Below are positions 16,462-24,868 of a stretch of 64,000 bases of DNA, piece by piece. The notes below the pieces were generated by a model, which worked only from the letters and a program-made list of their open reading frames with translations, ran no database searches and was not told where the DNA came from. The position numbers and the translations under genes were made by a program. Numbering within the stretch: position 1 is the stretch's first letter; every line of letters starts with the position of its first letter. This stretch comes from Salinirubellus salinus (GTDB lineage Archaea > Halobacteriota > Halobacteria > Halobacteriales > Haloarculaceae): NCBI RefSeq assembly GCF_025231485.1, contig NZ_CP104003.1:3921960-3985959 (forward strand), written 5' to 3'.

Positions 16462-17898
16462 ATGAGTGAGTCCGAGCAACCGACGCTCAGCGACGACCGG
16501 CAGGAAGTGCTCGACGCGGCGGACGTGGCGTGGGACGTGGAGACGGACGTCCTGGTCGCCGGCGCCGGGGGGACGGGGCTCGTCGCCGCACTCGCGGCCT
16601 GTGAGAACCCCGACCTCACGGTGACCGTCCTGGAGAAGGCACCCGAACCGGGCGGCAACACCTCGCTCTCCACGGGGATGATCCCGGCAGCGGGGACGCA
16701 CCTCCAGGAGGAGAAGGGCATCGAGGAGACGCCCGCGGACATGGCCCGCGACATCCTCGAGAAGAACCACTACGAGGCGGACGAGGAGCTAGTCCACCAC
16801 CTCGCCCGCGAGAGCGTGAACCTCATCCACTGGCTCGTCGACGACTGGGGGGTCAACCTCCACCTCGTGGACGACTTCAAGTACCCGAAACACTCGGAGT
16901 TCCGGATGCACGCCCCCGTGGGGAACAACGGGGCGAACCTCGTCGCCGAGCTGGTCGAACTCCTGGAGGCGCGCGAGAACGTCGAGTTGCTGACGAACGC
17001 GCCGGTCACCAAGCTCGTCGCCGAGGACGGGGCCGTCGCCGGGGTCGTCGCCGGCGACCGCCGCGAGGAGTACATCGCCGCGGCGAAGGTCATCCTCGCG
17101 ACCGACGGCTTCGGCGGCAACCGACGGATGATCCGTGAGTACTGCGACGAGGAGATCGAGGAGGCGCTCTACTTCGGGTCGGACGGCAACACCGGTGACG
17201 GCATCCGGTTCGGCGCGGATCTCGGCGGCGACCTCGCCTACATGGACTCCTACCAGGGTCACGCGACGGTCGCGCGGGACACGGGGGCGCTCTCGACGTA
17301 CGCCATCGTGATGAACGGCGGCATCCTCGTCAACGAGGACGGCGAGCGGTTCGGCGACGAGTCGGCGGGCTACTCGGAGTTCGCGGTGGACGTGCTCCGG
17401 CAGCCCGGCGGCGTCGCCTACGAGATCTTCGACGAACGCATCTTCGAGAAACTGACCGGGCAGTTCGACGACTTCGACGAGGCCGTCGAACTCGGTGCGT
17501 ACACCGAGGCCGAGACGGTTGCAGAGCTGTGTGCGGTGTTCGACGTCGACGCCGACAGGGCCGAGGCGTCGCTGGAGGCGTACAACGCCGCCGTCGAAGC
17601 CGGCGAGCCGGACGAGGTCGGCCGCGAGGACGGCGTCCACACCCTCTCGCCTCCGTACTACGGGACGCGCGTGACGGGTGCGCTGTTCCACACACAGGGC
17701 GGACTCGTGGTGGACGAGGACGCCCGCGTGCTCCGGGAGGACGGGAGCGCGGTCGAGAACCTCTACGCGGGCGGTGGGGTAGCCAACGGGGTCAGCGGCC
17801 ACGGTGCGGGTGGGTACCTCTCGGGCAACGGGCTCACCGCCGCACTCGGCTTCGGCCGGCTGGCGGGCATCCACGCCCGCGAGTCGCTGACCGAGTGA
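16462..17898 (+). CDS. FAD-dependent dehydrogenase/reductase of the fumarate-reductase flavoprotein type, copy 2
   Basis: The 478-residue protein carries the FAD dinucleotide motif LVAGAGGTGL (residues 31-40) and the C-terminal SGHGAGGYLSGNGLTAALGFG segment. It is a close relative of the protein at 1097-2521, sharing WDVETDV, the GNT-S-LSTGMIPAAGT stretch and the HTQGGLVVD region. It is divergent from amidase/hydantoinase operon 1 and convergent with operon 2, so it sits between two copies of the ring-opening pair. A role in saturating or desaturating the ring or the freed dicarboxylate is plausible. The family also includes 3-ketosteroid dehydrogenases and fumarate or urocanate reductases. 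Confidence 0.85.
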   Translation: MSESEQPTLSDDRQEVLDAADVAWDVETDVLVAGAGGTGLVAALAACENPDLTVTVLEKAPEPGGNTSLSTGMIPAAGTHLQEEKGIEETPADMARDILEKNHYEADEELVHHLARESVNLIHWLVDDWGVNLHLVDDFKYPKHSEFRMHAPVGNNGANLVAELVELLEARENVELLTNAPVTKLVAEDGAVAGVVAGDRREEYIAAAKVILATDGFGGNRRMIREYCDEEIEEALYFGSDGNTGDGIRFGADLGGDLAYMDSYQGHATVARDTGALSTYAIVMNGGILVNEDGERFGDESAGYSEFAVDVLRQPGGVAYEIFDERIFEKLTGQFDDFDEAVELGAYTEAETVAELCAVFDVDADRAEASLEAYNAAVEAGEPDEVGREDGVHTLSPPYYGTRVTGALFHTQGGLVVDEDARVLREDGSAVENLYAGGGVANGVSGHGAGGYLSGNGLTAALGFGRLAGIHARESLTE

Positions 17899-17923
17899 CC
17901 GAGGAGCCGTCCCGTCGTCGGTA

Positions 17924-19288
17924 TCAGACCGGCCGGTCGACGTGCGTCCCGTACCCCTTCTCGCCCGTGACCTCGCCCTCCTCGAACACCACGCGACCGC
18001 GGACGATGGTGTGGGTCGGCCAGCCGGTGACCGCCATCCCCTCGTAGATGGAGTAGTCCGACCCGGCCTGCAGGAGTTCGGGCGTGACAGTCTTCGTCTC
18101 GTCGAGGTCGACGACCACGAGGTCGGCGTCGCTGCCCACGCGGATGGTCCCCTTCTTCGGGTAGAGGTTCCACGCCTTCGCCGTGTTCGTGCTCGTCACC
18201 GCGACCGCCCGCTCCAGCGAGATACGGCCCTCGTTCACCCCTTCCGAGAGGACGAGCGGGAGCATGGTCTGGGTGCCCGAGAACGCGAGGCCGGTCTCCC
18301 AGAGGTCGTCACCCAGCTTCTCGTCGAGCGTGTTGCAGACGTGGTCGGTGCCGATACACGAGAGCGTGCCGTCGGCGAGCCGTCTCCAGAGGGTCTCGCG
18401 GTCCGTCGCGTCGCGCATCGGTGGCGTCACCTTCATCCGCGCGTCGCAGTCGTCGGCCGTGTAGACGAGGTACTGCGGGCAGGTCTCGCCCCAGAGGTCG
18501 TAGCCGGCCGCCCGGAGCGCGGCGATCTCGTCCGCCGTCCCGGCCGAGGAGATGTGGACCGTGTAGAAGCTCTCGTCGTAGTCGTGGAGCTTCGCGAGCG
18601 ACGCGCCCGCGACCATGCTCTGCGTCTCGGCGTACCCGGGGTAGCGCTCGCGGAAGGCGTGGTAGTCGGCGTCCGGGTCGCCCGGCTCCAGGATGGACCG
18701 CGTGATCTCGACGTTCTCGGCGTGGTAGCCCAGCGTCGTCGGTGCGTCGACCCCCGCGAGCGCCTGGATCATCCCGTCGCCGACGTCGTCGGTCAGGTCG
18801 TTGTCCAGCCCGAACTTCGTCCGGGTCATGTACTTGTAGAGGTAGTACCACTTGAACGTGGTAATCCCGAGGTCCGCGACGATGTCGGGGATCTCGGCGA
18901 CGTGCTCCGGCGAGAGGATGCCCAGCGTGTAGAAGTAGTCGTGGTAGCTGTTGGCCTCGCTCTGCTCGAAGTAGCCGTCCATGATGTCGGTGTACGTTCC
19001 CGGCCGCCGGAAGATGTTCCCGACGGTCGTCACGCCGCCGACGAGGTCGCCGTGCGTCTCCGTCTCGTGGTCCGTCGCGTAATCGCGGTACAGCCCGTAG
19101 TGGACGTGCGGGTCGATGGCGCCGGGGAGGACGTGCTTGCCGGTGGCGTCGACGACCTCGTCGCCGTCGAGCGCCCCCGGACGGGCGATGGCCGAGACGA
19201 CGCCGTCGTCGGCCGCCACGTCCGCGCGGAAGGTGCCGTGTTCGACCGAGACGACCGTCCCGTTGCGGACGACGAGATCGTGGCTCAC
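17924..19288 (-). CDS. Hydantoinase/dihydropyrimidinase-like cyclic amidohydrolase, copy 2
   Basis: The 454-residue protein starts with GTG, whose GTGA overlaps the upstream stop. Metal ligands are intact: His61-x-His63 (DPHVHYG), Lys146 (ITTFKWYYL), the GYHAENVEI and VHISSAG histidines, and the IGTDHV aspartate. It is strongly similar to copy 1, but the middle region that shapes the pocket differs (an insertion after the VEI motif in copy 1 is missing here). The pair may therefore handle related but different rings. Three blocks of 177, 79 and 98 bp are identical in DNA to copy 1. It is second in an operon with amidase copy 2. Confidence 0.9.
   Translation of the reverse strand: MSHDLVVRNGTVVSVEHGTFRADVAADDGVVSAIARPGALDGDEVVDATGKHVLPGAIDPHVHYGLYRDYATDHETETHGDLVGGVTTVGNIFRRPGTYTDIMDGYFEQSEANSYHDYFYTLGILSPEHVAEIPDIVADLGITTFKWYYLYKYMTRTKFGLDNDLTDDVGDGMIQALAGVDAPTTLGYHAENVEITRSILEPGDPDADYHAFRERYPGYAETQSMVAGASLAKLHDYDESFYTVHISSAGTADEIAALRAAGYDLWGETCPQYLVYTADDCDARMKVTPPMRDATDRETLWRRLADGTLSCIGTDHVCNTLDEKLGDDLWETGLAFSGTQTMLPLVLSEGVNEGRISLERAVAVTSTNTAKAWNLYPKKGTIRVGSDADLVVVDLDETKTVTPELLQAGSDYSIYEGMAVTGWPTHTIVRGRVVFEEGEVTGEKGYGTHVDRPV
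18090..18266. repeat. 177-bp segment identical to 14454-14630
   Basis: Partner of the identical block in hydantoinase copy 1. It encodes the conserved region from the PLVLSEG segment to the DLDETKT segment. Confidence 0.85.
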
Positions 19289-19941
19289 GCCGCCGCCTCC
19301 CGGAGGTAGCTGGTCACGTCGTCCGCGTCCCGGACGTGGCCGTACCGCTCGTCGATGTCCAGCAGCGCGACCGCCGTCGAGGCCTGCACCCGGTCGAACA
19401 CGCACTCCCGGGGGACGAGGACGGCGAACCCGAGCTGGGCCGCGTCGAGTGCGGTCGACCGGACGCAGCCGCTCGCCGAGCAGCCGAGGACGACGACGGT
19501 GTCGACGTCCGCACGGACGAGTCGCGCGGTGAGGTCGGTGCCGTAGAACGCACTCGAGTACGATTTGTCGAGCACGAGGTCGTCGTCGCGGACCGCCAGG
19601 CCGTCGGTGAGGCCGATGTCGTCGGGACCGAGTCCGCTCCTCGCCCCGGGGACGACGCGGGTGTAGACGACCGGGATATCGGCGTCGTGAGCGGCCGCCA
19701 GCAGGGGTTCGATGTGTTCGAGCGCCCGATACGCGACCGCCCCCATCGAGGTCCGGTAGCCCTCGACGGACTGCTCGATGGGGACGTCGTCGCCGAACAG
19801 GTGTCGCTGGAGGTCGATCGCCAGCACGACCGGATGCCGGCCTGACTCGCACCGTGGAGTCAGCCCCGGCAACGGCTTCTCGTCGGTCGCGGCGAGCACC
19901 TCGCGGTCGCTCGCCCCGAGTATCGTGTCTCGCTCGGTCAT
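19285..19941 (-). CDS. Isochorismatase-superfamily amidase, copy 2
   Basis: The 218-residue protein keeps the catalytic triad Asp43 (LAIDLQ), Lys126 (VLDKSYSSAFYGTDL) and Cys159 (SASGCVRSTALDA). Its N-terminal part differs more from copies 1 and 3 than the rest, and the region after VVPG is changed, so specificity may differ. It is first in an operon with hydantoinase copy 2 and is preceded by the 15-bp start-abutting element. A TATA-like ttattac lies 34-40 nt before the ATG. Confidence 0.9.
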   Translation of the reverse strand: MTERDTILGASDREVLAATDEKPLPGLTPRCESGRHPVVLAIDLQRHLFGDDVPIEQSVEGYRTSMGAVAYRALEHIEPLLAAAHDADIPVVYTRVVPGARSGLGPDDIGLTDGLAVRDDDLVLDKSYSSAFYGTDLTARLVRADVDTVVVLGCSASGCVRSTALDAAQLGFAVLVPRECVFDRVQASTAVALLDIDERYGHVRDADDVTSYLREAAA

Positions 19942-19956
19942 GTGGACTACTCACAC
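19942..19956 (-). promoter_or_regulatory. Start-abutting element, copy 4 (before amidase copy 2)
   Basis: In coding sense this reads gtgtgagtagtccac and abuts the ATG at 19941. It shares GTGTGA and a terminal CAC with copies 1, 3 and 5. The arms are imperfect, but length and position are the same as at the other starts. Confidence 0.5.
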
Positions 19957-19994
19957 GATGCTTTCCGTGTCGGTGTAATAAGTGTATCTGCGGG

Positions 19995-20858
19995 TCAGTG
20001 GTCGGCGGCGGCGATGGCGTCGGCCCGGGCGACGAGCCGGCGGTAGCGCTCGACCAGCGCCTCGTCGAGGAACGTGCCCTCGTGGACGAACGCGCCTCGG
20101 TCGGACGCGTCGTAGGCCTCGACGTGCGTGCGGGCCGTCGCCACCGCCTCCGGGTCGGGCGTGAACACCTCGTTGACGACGGGGACCTGTCGCGGGTGGA
20201 TGACCGACTGGCCGACGAAGCCGACCTCGGCGGCTCGAGCCGCGACCTCGCGCAGTGCGTCGAGGTCGGTCGGGTCCGGGTACACGGACGAGACCGGCTG
20301 GAGCCGGCCGATGGCCGCGAACCCGACGATTCGGTGGCTCAGGAACTCCCGGACGCGAGTGGAGGTCGGCTCGCCGCCGGTCGCCCGCGCGTAGTCGCCG
20401 ACGCCGAACGAGAGCCCGGTCACCCGTGGTAATCCCGCCGCCGCCTCGGCGATCTCGCGTCCGGCGAACACGCCTGCCGGGGATTCGAGCAACAGCACCA
20501 GCTCCGGCGGGTCGTCCGTCAGGTCGTCGAGCGCCGCGACCGTCTCCTCGACCGCTCGCGGCGTCTCGACCATCGGGAGCGTCACCGTGTCGACGCCGGC
20601 GGCGACCGCGGCGTCGAGGTCCGCCGTCCAGTGGTCGGTCCCGAACTCGTTCACCCGCACGGACAGCTCCGTCTCGCCGAAGTCGGCCGTCTCGCGGACC
20701 GCCCGGAGGTTCTCGCGGGCCTGCGGCTTGTCCTCGGGCCGGACCGCGTCCTCGAGGTCGACCGTGACGGCGTCGGCCCCAGCGTCGGCGGCCTTCGCCA
20801 TCATCTCCGGCGAGTCACCGGGCGTGTAGAGGAAACTGCGTCGCAGCCGCTCAACCAA
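19995..20858 (-). CDS. CitE-like C-C lyase (citrate lyase beta/malyl-CoA or citramalyl-CoA lyase family)
   Basis: The 287-residue protein has the HpcH/HpaI/CitE TIM-barrel motifs: SFLYTPGDSPEMM, DLEDAV at 34-39, Arg68, metal-binding Glu125 (LLLESPAGV) and Asp155 (FGVGDYA). Family members cleave citryl-, malyl-, methylmalyl- or citramalyl-CoA. There is no ATG; the likely start is a TTG at 20858, overlapping the end of the CoA-transferase gene by eight bases. With that CoA-transferase upstream, an acid could be loaded with CoA and then split, as in itaconate use through (S)-citramalyl-CoA. The actual acyl-CoA is unknown. Confidence 0.85.
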   Translation of the reverse strand: MVERLRRSFLYTPGDSPEMMAKAADAGADAVTVDLEDAVRPEDKPQARENLRAVRETADFGETELSVRVNEFGTDHWTADLDAAVAAGVDTVTLPMVETPRAVEETVAALDDLTDDPPELVLLLESPAGVFAGREIAEAAAGLPRVTGLSFGVGDYARATGGEPTSTRVREFLSHRIVGFAAIGRLQPVSSVYPDPTDLDALREVAARAAEVGFVGQSVIHPRQVPVVNEVFTPDPEAVATARTHVEAYDASDRGAFVHEGTFLDEALVERYRRLVARADAIAAADH

Positions 20859-22050
20859 GCCGCACCACCCCTCGGGCTTCGAGTTCGTGGACGTCCGCCT
20901 CCGACAGGCCGGCCCGCTCGGTGAGCACGGCCATCGTGTCGGCCCCGAGGTCGCGCCCCGCGTGGTCGATGCGGCCCGGGGTCGCCGAGAGGTGAGGGAC
21001 GACCCCCGGCATCACGAGGTCGGGGTGCTCGTCGTCGTCGACCCGTTCGAGCGCGCCGCGCTCCCAGAAGTAGTCGTCGTCGAAGATGTCGGCGGTGTCG
21101 TAGACGGGACCGATGGCCGCCTCGTGTTCCTCGAACACGCGGAGGATCTCCTCACGGTCGCGCTCGGCCATCCAGTCGGCGATGATGGCGTCGAGTTCGT
21201 CGCCGTGATCGAGTCGCTTCGAGGCCGTGGCGAACCGCGGGTCCTCGGCCAGTTCCTCTCCACCGACCGCGCGCAGGATGCGCTTGGCGACGCTCTCGGC
21301 GCTCCCGGAGATGGCGACCCAGCGGCCGTCCTTCGTCTCGTAGGTGTTCCGGGGCGCGGAGTAGGCACTCCGGTTGCCCGTGCGGGTCTTGACGGTGCCG
21401 TTGACGCTGTAGTCGACGGTGAGTCGCCCCATGATGGAGAACAGCGGCTCGACGAGGCTGGTGTCGACGACCTGTCCCTCGCCGCCGTTCACGTCGCGGT
21501 GGTAGAGCGCGAACGTCGCGGCCCACGTCGAGTAACAGGCGGCGATGGCGTCCGCGAGCCCCAGCGACGGGAGCGTCGGTGGCTTGTCCGGGAACCCCGT
21601 CACCTCGGCGAAGCCGCTCATCGCCTCCGCGAGCGTGCCGAACCCCGGCCGTTCGCGGTAGCGGCCGGTCTGCCCGAAGCCGCTCGTGCGGACGAAGACG
21701 AGTCCGGGGTTCACCTCGCGGAGCGTCTCCCACCCGAGGCCCCATCGCTCCATCGTCCCGGGGCGGAACCCCTCGATGACCACGTCGGCGTCGGCGACGA
21801 GATTCTTGAACGTCTCCGCGCCGTCGGGGTCGCTCAGGTCGAGTCCGACGCTCCGCTTGTTCCGACCCAGCCACTTCCACGAGAGCGCCTGCCCCTCCCG
21901 GCCGAAGTTCCGTATCGAGTCGCCGACCGCGGGGTGTTCGACCTTGATGACCTCCGCGCCGAAGTCGGCCATGAACGTCGCGGCCATCGGTCCGGCGATG
22001 AGCGTCGAGCAGTCTATCACCGTCAGGTCGGACAGCGGCCTGTCTGGCAT
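20851..22050 (-). CDS. Family III CoA-transferase (CaiB/BaiF type), copy 2 of 5
   Basis: The 399-residue protein has DLTVIDCSTLIAGPMAATFM, FGAEVIKVEHP and the probable catalytic Asp167 in LGLADAIAACY. It is most similar in motif detail to copy 4 at 45147 (both have RPGFGTLAEAMSGFA). It overlaps the CitE-like gene downstream, so activation of a dicarboxylate or hydroxy-acid followed by C-C cleavage is the likely pair of steps. A TATA-like cacttatc lies 24-32 nt before the ATG, and a GTGGTACCAC palindrome lies just upstream of that box. The frame continues 17 residues upstream to 22101, but family alignment favours 22050. Confidence 0.9.
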   Translation of the reverse strand: MPDRPLSDLTVIDCSTLIAGPMAATFMADFGAEVIKVEHPAVGDSIRNFGREGQALSWKWLGRNKRSVGLDLSDPDGAETFKNLVADADVVIEGFRPGTMERWGLGWETLREVNPGLVFVRTSGFGQTGRYRERPGFGTLAEAMSGFAEVTGFPDKPPTLPSLGLADAIAACYSTWAATFALYHRDVNGGEGQVVDTSLVEPLFSIMGRLTVDYSVNGTVKTRTGNRSAYSAPRNTYETKDGRWVAISGSAESVAKRILRAVGGEELAEDPRFATASKRLDHGDELDAIIADWMAERDREEILRVFEEHEAAIGPVYDTADIFDDDYFWERGALERVDDDEHPDLVMPGVVPHLSATPGRIDHAGRDLGADTMAVLTERAGLSEADVHELEARGVVRLG

Positions 22051-22091
22051 CGTCGAGGGTTCCTCGCCGGGTGGGATAAGTGGTTCGTCCC

Positions 22092-22101
22092 GTGGTACCA
22101 C
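22092..22101. promoter_or_regulatory. GTGGTACCAC palindrome between divergent promoters
   Basis: A perfect 10-bp palindrome sits about 10-20 bp from each of the two TATA-like boxes, cacttatc for the minus-strand CoA-transferase and cttttgc (22120-22126) for the plus-strand SnoaL operon. It has the same GTGGTA/TACCAC half-sites as the element before IclR regulator 2, with one base less in the centre. It could co-regulate both operons. Confidence 0.4.
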
Positions 22102-22152
22102 GACACACCAGAGACAACGCTTTTGCTACCCCGCCGCCCAGCCACAGTTCGG

Positions 22153-22527
22153 ATGCCAGCTACTCCCACACCACGGGCAGTGGCGGAGGAGTTCTTCGCC
22201 CGCATGGAAGACGAACGGCGCGAGACGGTCGGTGAACTGTTCGCCGACGACGCGGTCATCACGCTCCCCGATGCGAGGTTCGAGGGGCCGGACGCCGCGA
22301 GCGAGTTCCTCGCCCACCTCGCGCCGCGCTACGAGTGGGCCGCGAAGGAGTTCGACCGCTGGCTCGAGACGGAGACGGCGGTCGTGAGCATCGGCACGCT
22401 CTACGGCGTCGACAACGACGGCGAGGCGTTCGAGGGCGTCCGCTACGTCGACGTCTACGAGGTCGAAGACGGGCGCATCCAGCGCGTCGACATCTGGAAC
22501 GACCTCGCTGTCGACGGGGTCGTATGA
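22153..22527 (+). CDS. SnoaL-like/NTF2-fold small protein
   Basis: The 124-residue protein fits the NTF2-like superfamily: an N-terminal helix pair with FFARMEDERRETVGELFADDAVITLPD, a beta-sheet core and a final VDVYEVEDGRIQRVDIWND strand typical of SnoaL-type polyketide cyclase and limonene-epoxide-hydrolase relatives. These are small hydrolases, isomerases or ligand-binding proteins; no catalytic residues can be assigned. Its stop overlaps the ATG of the LLM oxidoreductase (ATGA), so it belongs to a four-gene coupled operon. Confidence 0.75.
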   Translation: MPATPTPRAVAEEFFARMEDERRETVGELFADDAVITLPDARFEGPDAASEFLAHLAPRYEWAAKEFDRWLETETAVVSIGTLYGVDNDGEAFEGVRYVDVYEVEDGRIQRVDIWNDLAVDGVV

Positions 22528-23504
22528 CTCGCACCGGCGTGCTGTTCGCGCTCACCGACGACCTCGACCTCGTCCAGCGGGCAGAGGAACTTGGCTACGA
22601 GAGCGTCTGGGCCGCGGAGGGGCAGGGCAAGACCGCGTTCGGGAAACTGGAGCGGTGGGCGACCGTCACGGAGGACGTCGGGCTCGCGACCGGCATCGTC
22701 AACGTGTTCTCCCGTACGCCCGCCGCGCTCGCGCAGGCGACGGCGACGCTCGACGCGCACTCGGACGGCCGGGCGATCCTGGGGCTGGGCGTGGCGCACC
22801 CGGGCGTCGTCGAGGGCTTCCACGGCGCGGCGTTCGACCGCCCGCTCCGTCGCCTCCACGAGTACGTCGAACTGGTCCGGCGCTACCTCCGCGGCGACGC
22901 GTCCTCGTTCGAGGGTGAGTTCTTCACGCCGGCGCGGACGAGTTTCTGGGAGGCGTTCGAGCCGGTGCGTGCGGACGTTCCCATCTACAACGCAGCGCTC
23001 GGGCCGGGCAACGTCCGGCTGACGGGACAGGTCGCCGACGGCTGGCTCCCGAACCTGTTCCCGATGGACGGGTTCGAGACGGCGCTCGGGTGGCTCGAGA
23101 CCGGGGCCGAACGGGCCGGTCGGTCGGTCGACGACGTGGACGTCGCGATGTACGTCCTCACGGTGCCGGACGAGGACCCCGACGCGGCCCGACGACGGGC
23201 CGCCGAGCACATCGCGTACTACATCCGGGACATCCCCGGCTACTACGACCGCCCGGCCGAGGAGGCGGGTTTCGCCGACGAGGTCGCCGCCGTCAAGGAC
23301 GCCGACTCGACGCCCGAGGGCGCCGCGAGCATCAGCGACGCGTTCGTCGACACGCTGGCCGTCGCCGGGACCCCCGACGCGTGCCGGGCACGTATCGACG
23401 AGCTGCGCGAGGCGGGCGTCGACCTCCCTATCGTCCGCGCCCCGACGGGCGCGAGCCCCGAACTCGAACGGCGGGTCCTGGAGACGTTCGGACCCGAACG
23501 ATGA
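22524..23504 (+). CDS. LLM-class flavin/F420-dependent oxidoreductase, copy 1
   Basis: The 326-residue protein is a luciferase-like monooxygenase family member. Features include GYESVWAAEGQGKTAFGKLE near the N-terminus, LGLGVAHPGVVEGFHG, a YNAALGPGNVRLTG strand and a C-terminal AGTPDACRARIDELREAGVDLP segment like methylene-tetrahydromethanopterin reductase and F420-dependent enzymes. Haloarchaea have F420, so either FMN or F420 is possible. It is coupled on both sides by ATGA overlaps. It is a close paralogue of the product at 30838, with 42 identical bases around the GQGKTAFGKLE motif (22623-22664). A monooxygenase or hydride-transfer step on the pathway compound is likely. Confidence 0.87.
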   Translation: MTRTGVLFALTDDLDLVQRAEELGYESVWAAEGQGKTAFGKLERWATVTEDVGLATGIVNVFSRTPAALAQATATLDAHSDGRAILGLGVAHPGVVEGFHGAAFDRPLRRLHEYVELVRRYLRGDASSFEGEFFTPARTSFWEAFEPVRADVPIYNAALGPGNVRLTGQVADGWLPNLFPMDGFETALGWLETGAERAGRSVDDVDVAMYVLTVPDEDPDAARRRAAEHIAYYIRDIPGYYDRPAEEAGFADEVAAVKDADSTPEGAASISDAFVDTLAVAGTPDACRARIDELREAGVDLPIVRAPTGASPELERRVLETFGPER

Positions 23505-24868
23505 CCCTCCGCTGTCTCTCGCTGAACGGGCTGATGCACGGCAACGGCTTCCCGACCGAATCGCTGGTGCGTGGACTGGCGCACGACCCCGCCTTCGTCG
23601 GCGTCGACGCCGGCTCGACCGACGGCGGCCCGCACTTCCTCGGCTCCGGCGAGAACATGCACTCCTCGCGTCGCGCGGTGAAGGGGGTCTACCGGGTCCT
23701 CCTGACCCACTGCCTCGCCGCCGACGTCCCGCTGCTCGTCGGGTCGGCCGCGACGGCCGGTGCGGACACGCACGTCGAGTGGACCGTCGACCTCGTGGCG
23801 GAACTCGCCCGAGAGGAGGGGCTGGACTTCGACCTGGGCGTCGTCTGGAGCGAGCAGTCGACCGACGCCGTCCGCGACGCCATCGACGCCGGCCGCGTGA
23901 CGCCGCTCGACGAGTCGCCCGAACTGGACGCCGCGACCGTCGAGTCCAGCGAACGCGTGGTGGCGATGGCCGGCCCGGAGGTGTTCGTCGAGGCGCTCGA
24001 CCGCGGCGCGGACGTGGTCGTCGCCGGCCGGTGTTCGGACGTGGCCATCTACAAGGCCGTGCCGCTGCGCGAGGGCTACCACGAGGGGCTGGCGACCCAT
24101 CTCGCGAAGACCATCGAGTGCGGCGCGCTCATCGCCGAACCGCGGGGCGGCGACTGCATCCTCGGGACACTCACGGACGAGTCGTTCACCGTGACCCCGA
24201 CCAACCCCGAGAAGCGGACGGACCCGCTCACGGTCGCCTCGCACCTGTTGTACGAGACGGCCGACCCGACCCGGTTCGTCGAGCCGCGGGGCGTCCTCGA
24301 CACCAGTGCGGCGAGCTACGACGCCGTCGACGACCGCACCGTCCGCGTCTCGGGCTCGCGGTTCACCCGTGCCGAGAACTACACCGTGAAACTGGAGGGG
24401 GCGCGATGGGTCGGCCACCGGGGCGTCGCGGCCGCGGGAATCCGGGACCCGACCGCCATCCGGCAGCTCGACGACCTGCTCGCCACGGCGCGAACGAAGA
24501 CCGAACGGAAGGCCGAGCGGCTGGATGTCGACGCGTTCTCGCTCGACGTCCGCGTCTACGGGCGGGACGGCGTGATGGGCGAGCGAGAACCGACGCCCGA
24601 CCCCGGCCACGAGGTCGGGCTGTTCGTCGAGGCGGTCGGACCGGACGCCGAGACGGTCGACGACCTGCTGGAGGAGTTCACGTACACGCTGTTCGTGAGT
24701 GACTTCCCGGGGCGACAGACCACGGCCGGGAACGCCGCGTTCCCGACCTCGCCGGCACACGCGCCCGTGAGCCCGGCCTACGAGTTCTCCATCTGGCACC
24801 GGCTCGAGGTCGACGACCCGCTCGACCCGTTCCGCGTCGAGGTCCGGCCCGTGGAGGGGAGCGGATGA
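23501..24868 (+). CDS. AtuA-like (DUF1446) acyclic-terpene-utilization family protein
   Basis: The 455-residue protein begins MTLRCLSLNGLMHGNGFP and carries the VGVDAGSTDGGPHFLGSG signature, typical of the AtuA/DUF1446 family. AtuA is required for citronellol and geraniol breakdown in Pseudomonas, but its chemistry is not established. The next gene encodes the DUF4387 partner that follows AtuA in many genomes, so the two probably act as one enzyme or complex. Overlaps of four bases on both sides put it in one translation unit with the LLM oxidoreductase. I do not assign a reaction. Confidence 0.85.
   Translation: MTLRCLSLNGLMHGNGFPTESLVRGLAHDPAFVGVDAGSTDGGPHFLGSGENMHSSRRAVKGVYRVLLTHCLAADVPLLVGSAATAGADTHVEWTVDLVAELAREEGLDFDLGVVWSEQSTDAVRDAIDAGRVTPLDESPELDAATVESSERVVAMAGPEVFVEALDRGADVVVAGRCSDVAIYKAVPLREGYHEGLATHLAKTIECGALIAEPRGGDCILGTLTDESFTVTPTNPEKRTDPLTVASHLLYETADPTRFVEPRGVLDTSAASYDAVDDRTVRVSGSRFTRAENYTVKLEGARWVGHRGVAAAGIRDPTAIRQLDDLLATARTKTERKAERLDVDAFSLDVRVYGRDGVMGEREPTPDPGHEVGLFVEAVGPDAETVDDLLEEFTYTLFVSDFPGRQTTAGNAAFPTSPAHAPVSPAYEFSIWHRLEVDDPLDPFRVEVRPVEGSG

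Noticed and set aside
22524-23504. RutA-type uracil monooxygenase (with the amidases as RutB)
   Set aside because: The LLM proteins resemble F420/methylene-tetrahydromethanopterin-reductase types more than RutA, and no other rut genes are visible.
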